Below, piece after piece: positions 53,716 through 62,701 of a stretch of 64,000 bases of DNA. The first letter of the stretch is position 1, and each line of letters starts with the position of its first letter. A program made the translations under genes and the position numbers. This stretch comes from JBGAJN01 sp044224905. Its GTDB lineage: Bacteria; Verrucomicrobiota; Verrucomicrobiia; Limisphaerales; JBGAJN01. The notes under the pieces were generated by a model. That model saw only the letters and a list, made by a program, of their open reading frames with translations. It did not search any database and was not told where the DNA came from. The DNA is taken from assembly GCA_044224905.1 (NCBI GenBank), contig JBGAJN010000002.1:1426001-1490000 (forward strand), written 5' to 3'.

Positions 53716-54781
53716 TGGCATTGCTGGCGATGAGCAGGCCGTCGGAGAAGGAATTGAGATTCGTGGCCTTGCCGGTCAAACTGATCGTGGCTAGATTGGT
53801 ACCGTCACCCACGAGAAACGGCCGGCCATTGCTGACGTTGATGACGCTTGCGGCGAGGGCACCCCCGTAATGGCTAAAGTATCCGGAATTGTTGGTGAGC
53901 AGTAAAATGCTCGCTTGGATTGTCCCTCCACTGAATATCAAGCTGCCGCGTCGAACATCCAGCGTCGCGCCGCTGAAGTTGGTCACGGAAATCTTTCCGT
54001 TGTTCACCGTGACTTGGTTATTCGATGAACCCGCCTCGTAACCAACGACCATACCACTAGACCTTAAGGAACCACTATTGGTCACGATCACACTGTTGTA
54101 CGAACCGCTATTTCCGACCCATACCGGATCATCGGCAGTGAAGACGGAATTGCTACCCGTGATGACTACCTGATTGGAGTCCGAGCCAACAAGGTGGCCG
54201 ATGTACGCGTACCCGCCGGTTCCACTCCATTTGCAATTAAACTTTCCACCCGCCGCGACCAAGATGGCGCCAGATGAGCCACTCACATACAGGTTCCCCC
54301 CAACGTTCCAGGTCGAATTCGTTCCGGTGACCGTAATTCGATTCCCCTGTGACATAGGGGCACTTCCCAAATAGCCATCAAAGCCAACGTAGACACCGAA
54401 TATTCCGCTCACCAGTCCGCCTGCCGTCACTAGGGCTGAGTTTCCCGAGCCCTGGTTTCCGACAATCACTCCGCGTTGCGCGAGAAGCTTACTCTCAACG
54501 CCGCCTACAACGATTTGATTGTTTGAGGCCGAAGGGCTGTAGCCAAGACTAACCGGACCATAGACATCGACATACACGTTAGCCCGGTTGGTCAATACCA
54601 GCATGGAGTTACCGCCGGAAACACCGATCGTGAGGCCGCTGGAAAGATTGTTGGTAACGCCACTCAATACATTCGTCTGACCATCGGCGACGAGTTGCGC
54701 GCGGGCGGTGGCAGTGAGCAGCGCGAGCGCCGCGGCGAGGGTGAGGAGGTAGCGGACCATGACTGAGCGGGTGGTTCTCAT
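53312..54781 (-). CDS. Secreted T5SS/PEP-CTERM-associated repeat protein B
   Basis: 489 aa, signal peptide (SVMVRYLLTLAAALALLTA, cleavage near ARA-QLVADG). It contains fewer beta-helix repeats than C. Typical units are NNQIVVGGVESKLLAQRG and SNQVVITGSNSVFTADDPVW. A non-repeat segment (ITVTGTNSTWNVGGNLYVSG, FSGATLDVRRGSLIFSGG) precedes the shared C-terminal module. Lies 19 bp upstream of gene A. Surface or secreted role inferred from architecture; ligand unknown. Confidence 0.85.
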   Translation of the reverse strand: MRTTRSVMVRYLLTLAAALALLTATARAQLVADGQTNVLSGVTNNLSSGLTIGVSGGNSMLVLTNRANVYVDVYGPVSLGYSPSASNNQIVVGGVESKLLAQRGVIVGNQGSGNSALVTAGGLVSGIFGVYVGFDGYLGSAPMSQGNRITVTGTNSTWNVGGNLYVSGSSGAILVAAGGKFNCKWSGTGGYAYIGHLVGSDSNQVVITGSNSVFTADDPVWVGNSGSYNSVIVTNSGSLRSSGMVVGYEAGSSNNQVTVNNGKISVTNFSGATLDVRRGSLIFSGGTIQASILLLTNNSGYFSHYGGALAASVINVSNGRPFLVGDGTNLATISLTGKATNLNSFSDGLLIASNATLTGTGTINGSVTNCGTIFLTNADQMFFTGPLVNKGVIIAVTGTPRFGSTFTNLGTLITTASINVANVSVSGDDIVLQFYSVSNYLHEVQASTNVSSGLWQSLTNGLLGTGSPITFTDPGGATNGNRTYRVLLH

Positions 54782-54805
54782 GGCATTGGTTTGGGTTTCA
54801 TGCGG

Positions 54806-55225
54806 TCAATGCAGGAGCACGCGGTAAGTGCGGTTGCTGGTCAACGCACCGCCGACGTCCGTGAAGGTGATGGGGCTGCCGGTGCCGAGGAGGCCGTTGG
54901 TCAGGGTTTGCCAGAGGCCGGAGGAAACGTTCGTGCTGGCCTGCACTTCGTGGAGGTAGTTGGACACCGAGTTGAATTGCAGGACGATGTCCGGGCCGCT
55001 GACGGAGACGTTCGCCACGTTGATGCTGGCGGTGGTGATGAGGTTGCCGAGGTTGGTGAAAGTGGAGCCGAAGCGCGGCGTGCCGGTCACGGCGATGATC
55101 AGGCCCTTGTTCACCACTGGGCCGGTGAAGATCATCTGGTCCGCGTTGGTGAGGAAGATCGTCCCGCAATTGGTCACGCTCCCGTTGATCGTGCCCGTGC
55201 CGGTGAGCGTCGCGTTGGTTTGGAT
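54806..55225 (-). repeat. Shared 3' module, copy C
   Basis: About 420 bp, almost identical to copy D and very similar to B, including the ATG-proximal spacer with the tract CATGGCATTGGTTTGGG, which recurs before B/C and C/D. Confidence 0.8.
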
Positions 55226-57028
55226 CAGCAGGCCGTTCGCGAAGAGATGGGAGTCGCCGACCAGTTCAAGCGTCGCGTTACTTGATCCGTTTCCGACGGC
55301 GAAGACTTGGCCGTTGCTGTTGGTGGTCCCTTTGATGCGCAACGTTCCCCCGTTGAAGTCAAAAGCCCCCCCTGTGGTGGTCATTACCAGACGATCCACG
55401 TCGATCAATCCACCGTTGAATTCATTGGTGCCTTGCTGAATCTCGAAAATCCCAGTGCCTGCAGTGTTGGTAGCGCGTATGGTGCCGTTATCCACAACCA
55501 GCCGGTTGTTTGGTGCATTGTAGCCAATGTAAACGCCTTGGCTTGAAACAACCGCTCCGTTGTCTCTCACAGTCATGAGGTTTCCGGGGCTCCAATAGCC
55601 AACAACCAAGCTGGCACCGATGCGTATGATCGATCCATTGCCCGTCACAACTGCGCGATTGTTAATGCTGTTTGGATTACTTACGGGGCTGCCAAGCGCT
55701 ATACCGCCCGTCCCGGAGACTACTTGTCCGCCGTTGCTTACCACTAGCCAGTTCTCGCTGCCTTGGTAGCCAACATAGAGTGCGGTCCCATTGCTCCAGA
55801 CCGATCCGGCGCCGGTCACGGTGGCCACATTCCCAGAGCTCCCCCCCTGGTGGCCGATGCGGATCTGGGTGCCCCGGACGGTCACGCGCCCGCCGTCGCT
55901 CACCAGCAGTTGGTTTCCGACGCTATCGTATCCAAGGTAGAAGTTACCTTGGTTGGTCCAAATCGACCCCGCACTAGTCACGATCACTTGATTGCTGCCA
56001 CCTGTGATGCCGAGGTATGCGATCGTACCATTCTTTGCGACCCCACCGTTGCTCACGACGAGTCGGTGACCGTAGCCACTATCGCCCAGCCGTAGGTCGA
56101 CTCGGTTATTCCAGATCGATCCGGTGCCGGTCACAAGTATTTCGCTGTTGGTGCCGCGAATTGCCGCCCACCCGGTCATCAATGATCCGCCACCGTCCAC
56201 GACCATTCGGCTCCCACCAACCCCACCGACTATGAGTTCGTGAGAGTTGCTCCACACCGACCCCGCACCGGTCACCAATATTTCGCTGTTCGTACCTCCT
56301 ATTGACGCATCGCTGATTCCGCTTCCGCCCCACCGGAAGGTTCCGCCGTTGCTCACAATCAGTCGATTTCCACTGCTGTTGCTGCGGCCGACAGACACGA
56401 CTCCGTTATAGTACCATGCCGACCCGGGATCCGTAATCAGAACCACGTTGTTCGAGGAGCTTGTGTTGTAACCAAGTCTTACACCGATGTTCCCGTCGCC
56501 ACTGGTCATGATTCCACCGTTACTGACCAAGACTGAGTTGGAAGAACCAAACAAACCAATAAAGAGGCTCGCAGAATTGCTCCAGAGTGAACCCACTCCA
56601 GCGACGATCGCCAAGTTGCCTGATGAATCGATATCATTTCCCAATGTGCCCCCCGCACTGGCGACCCGGCCTCCGTTGGTGATGATCAATTGATTGCCCC
56701 AACCATTGGAACCTACGTATAACCTGCCCGTCACGGCGAGGACAGCGCCCGTGCTAGTGACGCTGACTGAGTTGCTGAAACTCCCCAGTTCGCGCCCAAT
56801 CACTGCACGATCACCGACCTCGACCGCCGCGGCGTTGATGAGGCTCAGCAGTGTGAAACTACCATTGGTGCCCACGGTGAGATCGCCGCTGACGCTGTTG
56901 GTCACGCCGTCGAGCACATTCGTTCCGCCATCGGGCACGAGTTGAGCGCGGGCGGTGGCATTGAGCAGCGCGAGCGTCGCCGCGACGGTGAAGAGGAAGC
57001 AGACCACGACGGAGCGGGTGGTTCTCAT
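54806..57028 (-). CDS. Secreted T5SS/PEP-CTERM-associated repeat protein C
   Basis: 740 aa, the longest paralogue; signal peptide SVVVCFLFTVAATLALLNA then ARA-QLVPDGGTNVLDG. About ten beta-helix repeats, some quoting VTGAGSVWSNSHELIVGGVG and VTGTGSIWNNRVDLRLGDSG, give regular coil spacing. A terminal segment (VYIGYNAPNNRLVVDNGTIR) leads to the shared module. 24 bp separate it from gene B; the spacer and 5' end nearly match those before B's and D's partner, suggesting duplication of a cassette. Confidence 0.87.
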   Translation of the reverse strand: MRTTRSVVVCFLFTVAATLALLNATARAQLVPDGGTNVLDGVTNSVSGDLTVGTNGSFTLLSLINAAAVEVGDRAVIGRELGSFSNSVSVTSTGAVLAVTGRLYVGSNGWGNQLIITNGGRVASAGGTLGNDIDSSGNLAIVAGVGSLWSNSASLFIGLFGSSNSVLVSNGGIMTSGDGNIGVRLGYNTSSSNNVVLITDPGSAWYYNGVVSVGRSNSSGNRLIVSNGGTFRWGGSGISDASIGGTNSEILVTGAGSVWSNSHELIVGGVGGSRMVVDGGGSLMTGWAAIRGTNSEILVTGTGSIWNNRVDLRLGDSGYGHRLVVSNGGVAKNGTIAYLGITGGSNQVIVTSAGSIWTNQGNFYLGYDSVGNQLLVSDGGRVTVRGTQIRIGHQGGSSGNVATVTGAGSVWSNGTALYVGYQGSENWLVVSNGGQVVSGTGGIALGSPVSNPNSINNRAVVTGNGSIIRIGASLVVGYWSPGNLMTVRDNGAVVSSQGVYIGYNAPNNRLVVDNGTIRATNTAGTGIFEIQQGTNEFNGGLIDVDRLVMTTTGGAFDFNGGTLRIKGTTNSNGQVFAVGNGSSNATLELVGDSHLFANGLLIQTNATLTGTGTINGSVTNCGTIFLTNADQMIFTGPVVNKGLIIAVTGTPRFGSTFTNLGNLITTASINVANVSVSGPDIVLQFNSVSNYLHEVQASTNVSSGLWQTLTNGLLGTGSPITFTDVGGALTSNRTYRVLLH

Positions 57029-57052
57029 GGCATTGGTTTGGGTTTCATGCGG

Positions 57053-57470
57053 TCAATGCAAGAGAACGCGGTAGGTGCGGTTGCCGTTGGTGGCGCCGCC
57101 GGGGTCGGTGAAGGTGATGGGGCTGCCGGTGCCGAGGAGGCCGTTGGTGAGGCTTTGCCAGAGGCCGGAGGAAACGTTCGTGCTGGCCTGCACTTCGTGG
57201 ACGTAGTTGGACACGGAGTTGAATTGAAGCATGATGTCCGGGCCGCTGACGGAGACGTTCGCCACGTTGATGCTGGCGGTGGTGATGAGGGTGCCGAAGT
57301 TGGTGAAGGTGGAGCCGAAGCGCGGTGTGCCGGTCACGGCGATGATCACGCCCTTGTTCACCACATCGCCAGTGAAAATCATTTGGTCCGCGTTGGTGAG
57401 GAAGATCGTCCCGCAATTGGTCACGCTCCCGTTGATCGTGCCCGTGCCGGTGAGCGTCGCGTTGGTTTGG
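57053..57470 (-). repeat. Shared 3' module, copy D
   Basis: Near-identical to copy C through the sequence encoding GTLITTASINVANVSVSGPD and TYRVLLH. High identity inside an otherwise diverged family implies gene conversion or very recent duplication. Confidence 0.8.
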
Positions 57471-58696
57471 ATGAGGAGGCCGTTGGAGAATGTATGGGTC
57501 CCCTTTCCGAACATGCTGAAGGTCGCCGCGCCGGTTCCGTTGCCGACAAAGAAGGTCTGCGCATTCGCCACAATGGAGGTTTGGACCATGAGCGTTCCCC
57601 CGTTGAACGTGAACCCGCCACCGCCATTTGCATTGGTCACGGCGTTGGTCAGCATGAGCGTGCTCGTCACAAGAGCCCCACCGCCCAAGCGGAGCTCACC
57701 ACGGCGCACGTCGAGAATAGAGTTGGCCGTTGCGTTGGTCAGAATGAAGAAGCCATTTTCGATATCGAGCAAATTGCCGAAAGCGTTTGAAAAGAAACCT
57801 ACGTAGGCGCTGGCGGCTTGCACAGTTCCCCCGTTGGTGACCAGCAGGGTGTTGAAACGTCCCGATTCACCTATTCGAAGGCCATCTCTGCAAATCCACG
57901 CGGAATTGCTACCGGACACAGTGACTTGATTATTCGAACCAGCCCCGATTGACCCAGAGGCTGATGCCACCCTCCCGCCATTGCTGATGAGGAGTGTGTT
58001 GAATGACCCCAAAACTCCCACCCGAAAGCTGTTGCTGACGGTCCACAGCGAATTGGCACCGGTCACTGTGGCATGGTTGCTCGGTGAACTGGGACTGAAG
58101 CCAATTGTACTAACGCCAGAAGTGCCAGAAATGACCGTCCCGCCGTCGGCAATTAAGAGCGAGTTGTAGCCACCACTGTAACCAACATAAAAATCTCCGT
58201 CGGAAGCCCACACGGAACCAGCACCCGTGATCGTCGCTTGGTTGCTTACTGCGCTGCGATTGTGGCCGATGGCGCCCGTAGCATCTTCCACCCGCCCACC
58301 GTCACGAATGACCAGGGTGTTGAAGGCACCCGAAGACCCGACTACGATCATCCCGTTGGGGAACCCTGATCCAATGCTTTGCCAGTAAGATCCCGTGCCG
58401 CCAACCACAGCAGTGTTACTCACACTGTTGGTGGTCAAGCCGATGATCCCGGTGACATTGGTCACGCCGCCACCGTTGGTGATGACGAGGAGGGAGAAGG
58501 GCGTGTTGGAACCGATGTAGTTGGTCACGCCGCCGTCGGCAAAGACTCCGTCTACGATGTTCGTCCCGCCATCGGGCACGAGTTGCGCGCGGGCGGGCGC
58601 GGCAAGGCAGGCTACGGCGAGCGCAAGGATACTCCGGATGATCCAGTGGTGGATGGTCTTCACGATGGCTCGTTGTTCAAAAACGCCCTTCAGCAT
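57053..58696 (-). CDS. Secreted T5SS/PEP-CTERM-associated repeat protein D
   Basis: 547 aa from ATG 58696; GTG 58663 would give the neater signal peptide KTIHHWIIRSILALAVACLA with cleavage near ARA-QLVPDG. Repeats resemble the other paralogues (ANSLWTVSNSFRVGVLGSFN, SNSAWICRDGLRIGESGRFN). It has a different N-terminal leader but the shared C-terminal module. It is the first gene of the array; its start lies about 100 bp from palindromic copy 2. Confidence 0.84.
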   Translation of the reverse strand: MLKGVFEQRAIVKTIHHWIIRSILALAVACLAAPARAQLVPDGGTNIVDGVFADGGVTNYIGSNTPFSLLVITNGGGVTNVTGIIGLTTNSVSNTAVVGGTGSYWQSIGSGFPNGMIVVGSSGAFNTLVIRDGGRVEDATGAIGHNRSAVSNQATITGAGSVWASDGDFYVGYSGGYNSLLIADGGTVISGTSGVSTIGFSPSSPSNHATVTGANSLWTVSNSFRVGVLGSFNTLLISNGGRVASASGSIGAGSNNQVTVSGSNSAWICRDGLRIGESGRFNTLLVTNGGTVQAASAYVGFFSNAFGNLLDIENGFFILTNATANSILDVRRGELRLGGGALVTSTLMLTNAVTNANGGGGFTFNGGTLMVQTSIVANAQTFFVGNGTGAATFSMFGKGTHTFSNGLLIQTNATLTGTGTINGSVTNCGTIFLTNADQMIFTGDVVNKGVIIAVTGTPRFGSTFTNFGTLITTASINVANVSVSGPDIMLQFNSVSNYVHEVQASTNVSSGLWQSLTNGLLGTGSPITFTDPGGATNGNRTYRVLLH

Positions 58697-58793
58697 GGCG
58701 TTGGTGTTTCCCTTCGGTTGTAGAATGAGTAGGCCACTTTAGCCGGTGGTTTTCAAGCCGAGAATTCCAGCCGGGGATGCGGGGATTGGGTGT

Positions 58794-58845
58794 GGCAGGG
58801 ACATCGCGCTGCGATGTCCGGTCGGCGCAGCGCGCCGACCCTACC
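58794..58845. repeat. Cloverleaf-like palindromic repeat, copy 2
   Basis: GGCAGGG / CCCTACC outer arms with one mismatch, GGACATCGC-GCT-GCGATGTCC and GGTCGGCGC-AGC-GCGCCGACC inner hairpins. It is the complete, less diverged copy of the element at 51371-51437 and lies upstream of gene D. Confidence 0.75.
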
Positions 58846-59010
58846 TAGCTCAACCCACGCTGCGGGAAAGGTCGTGGCGCGGTTGGGAACGGCCGGCGGT
58901 CGCGCGGACGAAGGCCAATCCGACGCCGGAACTACGGCCGCCAGCGTCGGAAGTGCTGTTTTTGGGGTGCTTCGCGGTTCCGGCGGCGTTTTTGATGGAT
59001 TAATGGGTGC

Positions 59011-59262
59011 CCTCCGTCGCGCCAACGACGCCCTCCGCACCATGGAGGTCGACCTCCGCAGCACGGAGGTAGCCCTCCGTGCCATTGACGACGACCTCCG
59101 TGACGTGGAGGTAGACCTCCGCGCCACCGCCGACGCCCTCCGTCATACGGAGGGCGACCTCCGCGTTATCGCCGACGACCTCCGTCGTAAGGGGGGCGAC
59201 CTCCGCGCGATGGAGGTCGACCTCCGCGTCACGGAGGGCCACCTCCACGCCACGAGGAACGT
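59011..59262. repeat. 21-bp palindromic tandem array (12 units)
   Basis: Twelve head-to-tail 21-bp units each begin CCTCCG. Type A units read CCTCCG-N6-GGAGG-N4 and can form 5-6 bp hairpins; type B units replace GGAGG with a CGACG-type segment. Neighbouring units create further palindromes such as GGAGGTCGACCTCC. All three bases per codon fit a 7-codon period, and the plus-strand frame encodes D/A-L-R-x-x-E-V heptads in frame with the sulfatase gene downstream. The array sits upstream of the sulfatase start; whether translated is uncertain. It is not a CRISPR: no spacers. Confidence 0.85.
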
Positions 59263-59416
59263 TCCCCGCGCCGCGGGGAAATACCACGGGGCCGAGAAAA
59301 TCGCAGGTTTTGCCGGAGCGGGGATGCAGCTTGCAGTCCGAGCGGATGGGATTGCCGCAGTCGCATTGGTTAATTGTGTGGAAACCTCCGCGCTTCCTTC
59401 CGACGTCTTCTCCGCT

Positions 59417-61261
59417 ATGATTCCGCTCATGCGCACCCTGTTGTTACTCCTCGTGTCCTTTGGCGTCTCGTGGTGGCCGCTCGCCGCGAAGGCCGCGAGC
59501 ACCCCGAACATTGTCATTTTCCTCGCTGATGATTCCGGCTGGGGTGATTACAGCCTCAACGGCAACACCAACATCAAGACGCCCAACATCGACTCGATCG
59601 GCCGGCGCGGCGCGGTCCTCGATCGTTTCTTCGTTTGTCCCGTGTGCTCGCCGACGCGCGCGGAAATGCTCACGGGGCGCTATCATTCGCGCGCGGGCGT
59701 GCGCGGCGTCTCGACCGGGCAGGAGCGCTTGAACACGGACGAGAAAACCATCGCCGATGCGTTCAAGGCCGCGGGCTACGCGACCGGCGCTTTCGGCAAG
59801 TGGCACAATGGCAGCCAGTGGCCGTATCACCCGAACGCGCGCGGCTTCGAGGAATACTACGGTTTCACCTCCGGCCACTGGGGCGAATACTTCGACCCGC
59901 CGCTGGAACACAATGGTGAGATGGTTCGCGGCAAGGGGTTCATCTCCGACGATCTCACCGACCACGCGCTCGCGTTCATCGAGAAGAATCGCGCGAAGCC
60001 GTTTCTCTGTTACGTGCCCTTCAACACGCCGCACTCGCCGTTCTGTGTCCCTGACGAGTATTGGAACCGCTTCAAGGACGCGCCGATCAAGATGCGTTCG
60101 CAGGATGGCGAGAATGAAGATCTCCCCGTGACCCGGTGCGCGCTCGCGATGGTGGAGAACCTCGACTGGAACGTGGGCCGCGTGCTCAAGCGTCTCGACG
60201 AACTCAAACTCGCGGACAACACGATCGTGATTTATTTCTCCGACAACGGCCCGAACAGCTGGCGTTGGAACGGTGGCATGAAAGGCAAGAAGGGCTCGAC
60301 CGACGAAGGTGGCGTGCGTTCGACGTTCTACATTCGCTGGCCCGGCGGCGGCATTCAGGCGGGAACGGTGGTGCGCGAAATCACTGGCGCAATTGATCTG
60401 CTGCCGACGTTGACCGCGATGGCCGGCGTTCCGCGCCTCGGTGACAAACCGCTCGACGGTCGTAATCTTTCGCCGCTGCTGATCGCCGGGCGGAAGCAGG
60501 AGTGGCCGGATCGCACGATCATTTCGCATTGGGCCGGCAGCGTCAGCGCGCGGTCGCAGCAATACCGCCTCGATAACAAGGGCGCGCTCTACGACATGGT
60601 GGCCGATCCTAATCAGACCACTGACGTCGCGGCGAAGCATCCGGAGACCGCGGCGAAGATGGCGGCGACGGTCGCCACCTGGCGGAAGGAAGTTTTCGGC
60701 GTGGCGAAGGCCGCGCCCGTTGCCGACGCCAAAGGAAAAGGGAAGGGGAAGGGCAAGGCGAAGAGCGAGGCGAAGGATGACGATGGCCGGCCATATCCCG
60801 TCGGCTACGCGGAGTTTCCGATGACGCCGCTGCCCGCGCGCGATGGCGTGGCGCACGGCAATGTGAAGCGCAGTGCGAACGCTCCGAATTGTTCCTACTT
60901 CATGAATTGGACGAGCCTCGATGATTCGATGACGTGGGACGTGGACGTGCACACCAGCGGCGATTACGACGCGGTGATTTATTACACGGCACCGCTCGCG
61001 GATGCCGGAGCGAAGATCGAGATGAGTCTGAAAGGGAGCAAAGCCGTCGGCAAAGTGGCTCCGGGTTGGGACCCGCCGCTCATCGACAATCAGGATCGCG
61101 TGCCGCGCAAGGGCGAGTCCTACTTGAAGGAGTTTCGCGCGTTGAATCTCGGCACGATGCATCTGGAGAAAGGTCGCGGACCGCTGACGCTGCGCGCGCT
61201 GGAGATTCCCGGCAAGAGCGTGATGGACGTGCGCCTGGTGACGCTGACGTTGAAGAAATAG
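59417..61261 (+). CDS. Secreted sulfatase (type I, FGly)
   Basis: 614 aa from ATG 59417 (or 59429). The signal peptide TLLLLLVSFGVSWWPLAAKA precedes the catalytic domain, which begins PNIVIFLADDSGWGD. The FGly site is CSPTRAEML (Cys-x-Pro-x-Arg). GKWHNGSQW and FSDNGPNSWRWNGG are the other active-site motifs. After the main domain (to about residue 410) a Lys/Gly/Ala linker (GKGKGKGKAK) leads to a C-terminal beta-domain. It desulfates polysaccharides or arylsulfates in the periplasm or outside. Its frame stays open upstream through the 21-bp array, but the signal peptide defines the start. Confidence 0.93.
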   Translation: MIPLMRTLLLLLVSFGVSWWPLAAKAASTPNIVIFLADDSGWGDYSLNGNTNIKTPNIDSIGRRGAVLDRFFVCPVCSPTRAEMLTGRYHSRAGVRGVSTGQERLNTDEKTIADAFKAAGYATGAFGKWHNGSQWPYHPNARGFEEYYGFTSGHWGEYFDPPLEHNGEMVRGKGFISDDLTDHALAFIEKNRAKPFLCYVPFNTPHSPFCVPDEYWNRFKDAPIKMRSQDGENEDLPVTRCALAMVENLDWNVGRVLKRLDELKLADNTIVIYFSDNGPNSWRWNGGMKGKKGSTDEGGVRSTFYIRWPGGGIQAGTVVREITGAIDLLPTLTAMAGVPRLGDKPLDGRNLSPLLIAGRKQEWPDRTIISHWAGSVSARSQQYRLDNKGALYDMVADPNQTTDVAAKHPETAAKMAATVATWRKEVFGVAKAAPVADAKGKGKGKGKAKSEAKDDDGRPYPVGYAEFPMTPLPARDGVAHGNVKRSANAPNCSYFMNWTSLDDSMTWDVDVHTSGDYDAVIYYTAPLADAGAKIEMSLKGSKAVGKVAPGWDPPLIDNQDRVPRKGESYLKEFRALNLGTMHLEKGRGPLTLRALEIPGKSVMDVRLVTLTLKK

Positions 61262-61354
61262 TACGCGAGCGCACGCCGAGTTGGGTTCGCGCCGGCTTTC
61301 GCCTCGACAGCCGGGGCGTTCGCAGGGCTAACTCTCCGCGCACCACATCGACTC

Positions 61355-62689
61355 ATGCCACCTACCACTGCGCGCAAACCCTGGTATCGCATCCTCTACC
61401 TGCAGGTGCTCATCGCCGTTGCGCTCGGCATTGTGGTCGGATTCTTTTACCCCGACTTCGGCAAGTCCCTGAAGCCGCTCGGCGACGGTTTCATCAAGCT
61501 GGTCAAGATGATGATCGCGCCGATCATCTTCTGCACCGTCGTCCACGGCATCGCCTCGATGGGCGACCTCAAGAAGCTCGGGCGCATCGGCGCGAAGACG
61601 CTGCTCTATTTCGAAATCGTTTCCACGCTTGCGCTCGTCATCGGCCTCGTCGTAGTCAACGTGCTCAAGCCGGGCGTCGGCTTCACGCCCGAAGGCACGA
61701 CGTTCCACGCGGATGCCAAAGCGGTCGATACCAGTCATGGTTTTAGCGAGAAGGCGCATTCGCTGAGCACGACGGATTTCTTCCTCCACATCATTCCGGA
61801 CACATTCCTCGGCGCGTTCGTCTCTGGAGATTTGCTGCAAGTGTTGCTCATCGCGATCCTCGTCGCGTTCGCGATCGCGTTCATGGGCGAGCGCGGAAAG
61901 CCCCTGCTGCACGTGATCGAATATGGCTCGCAGGTGTTCTTTGGCGTGATGCACATCCTTGTGAAGGTGGCGCCGATCGGTGCGTTTGGCGCGATGGGGT
62001 TCACCGTTGGCAGCTACGGGCTCGGCGCGCTCAACAAGTTGCTCGTGCTGATGGCGGGCTTTTATCTCACGGCGGGAATGTTCGTCGTGATCGTCCTCGG
62101 CGGCATCGCATGGTGGTCCGGATTCTCCATCTTCCGCTACCTCATCTACATCAAGGACGAGTTGCTGCTGGTCCTCGGCACGAGTTCCTCCGAGACCGCG
62201 TTGCCCGGGATGATCGAGAAAATGCAGCGCCTCGGTTGCGCGAAATCCACGGTCGGTTTGGTCGTTCCCACCGGCTACAGCTTCAACCTCGACGGCACAA
62301 ATATTTACATGGCGATGGCCGCGGTGTTCCTCGCGCAAGCCACGAACACGCCGCTCGATCTCCAGCACCAGATCAGCTTGCTCATCATCGCGATGGTCAC
62401 GTCCAAAGGCGCGAGCGGCGTGACGGGTGCGGGCTTTGTCACGTTGGCGGCGACGCTTGCGGCGGTGCCCGGCATTCCGGTGGAATCGCTGGCGATTCTC
62501 GTGGGCATCGATCGCTTCATGAGCGAATGCCGCGCTTTGACCAATCTCGTCGGCAACGGCGTGGCGACCGTCGTGATCAGCCGTTGGGAGAAGGAACTGA
62601 CGAAGGAAACGCTGCAGGCCAACTTGCGCAATCCGCCGCCCGCTGCACCGTTGCGCGCGCCCGTGTTGGCCGAAACCGAGGAGTCGTGA
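61355..62689 (+). CDS. dctA: C4-dicarboxylate:cation symporter (DctA family)
   Basis: 444 aa, ATG start. DAACS (SLC1-like) transporter with eight TM helices and re-entrant loops: MMIAPIIFCTVVHGIASMGD, SSSETALPGMIEKMQRLGCA, VVPTGYSFNLDGTNIYMAMA, SKGASGVTGAGFVTLAATLA and LVGNGVATVVISRWEKEL. It should import succinate, fumarate, malate or aspartate with Na+/H+. Length is normal. 93 bp follow the sulfatase; fdhD begins 12 bp downstream. Confidence 0.95.
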   Translation: MPPTTARKPWYRILYLQVLIAVALGIVVGFFYPDFGKSLKPLGDGFIKLVKMMIAPIIFCTVVHGIASMGDLKKLGRIGAKTLLYFEIVSTLALVIGLVVVNVLKPGVGFTPEGTTFHADAKAVDTSHGFSEKAHSLSTTDFFLHIIPDTFLGAFVSGDLLQVLLIAILVAFAIAFMGERGKPLLHVIEYGSQVFFGVMHILVKVAPIGAFGAMGFTVGSYGLGALNKLLVLMAGFYLTAGMFVVIVLGGIAWWSGFSIFRYLIYIKDELLLVLGTSSSETALPGMIEKMQRLGCAKSTVGLVVPTGYSFNLDGTNIYMAMAAVFLAQATNTPLDLQHQISLLIIAMVTSKGASGVTGAGFVTLAATLAAVPGIPVESLAILVGIDRFMSECRALTNLVGNGVATVVISRWEKELTKETLQANLRNPPPAAPLRAPVLAETEES

Positions 62690-62701
62690 GAGAGTGTCGG
62701 C

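Noticed and set aside
59011..59262. Possible CRISPR array in the CCTCCG repeats
   Set aside because: Units are contiguous 21-bp repeats with no unique spacers and no cas genes nearby.
58790..59416. N-terminal extension of the sulfatase through the 21-bp array
   Set aside because: The signal peptide at 59417-59480 would be internal; extension lacks a known domain. Translation of the array is left open as a finding.
59444..61162. 572-codon minus-strand frame within the sulfatase gene
   Set aside because: Shadow of the sulfatase coding frame; composition rich in Arg/His/Ala without motifs.
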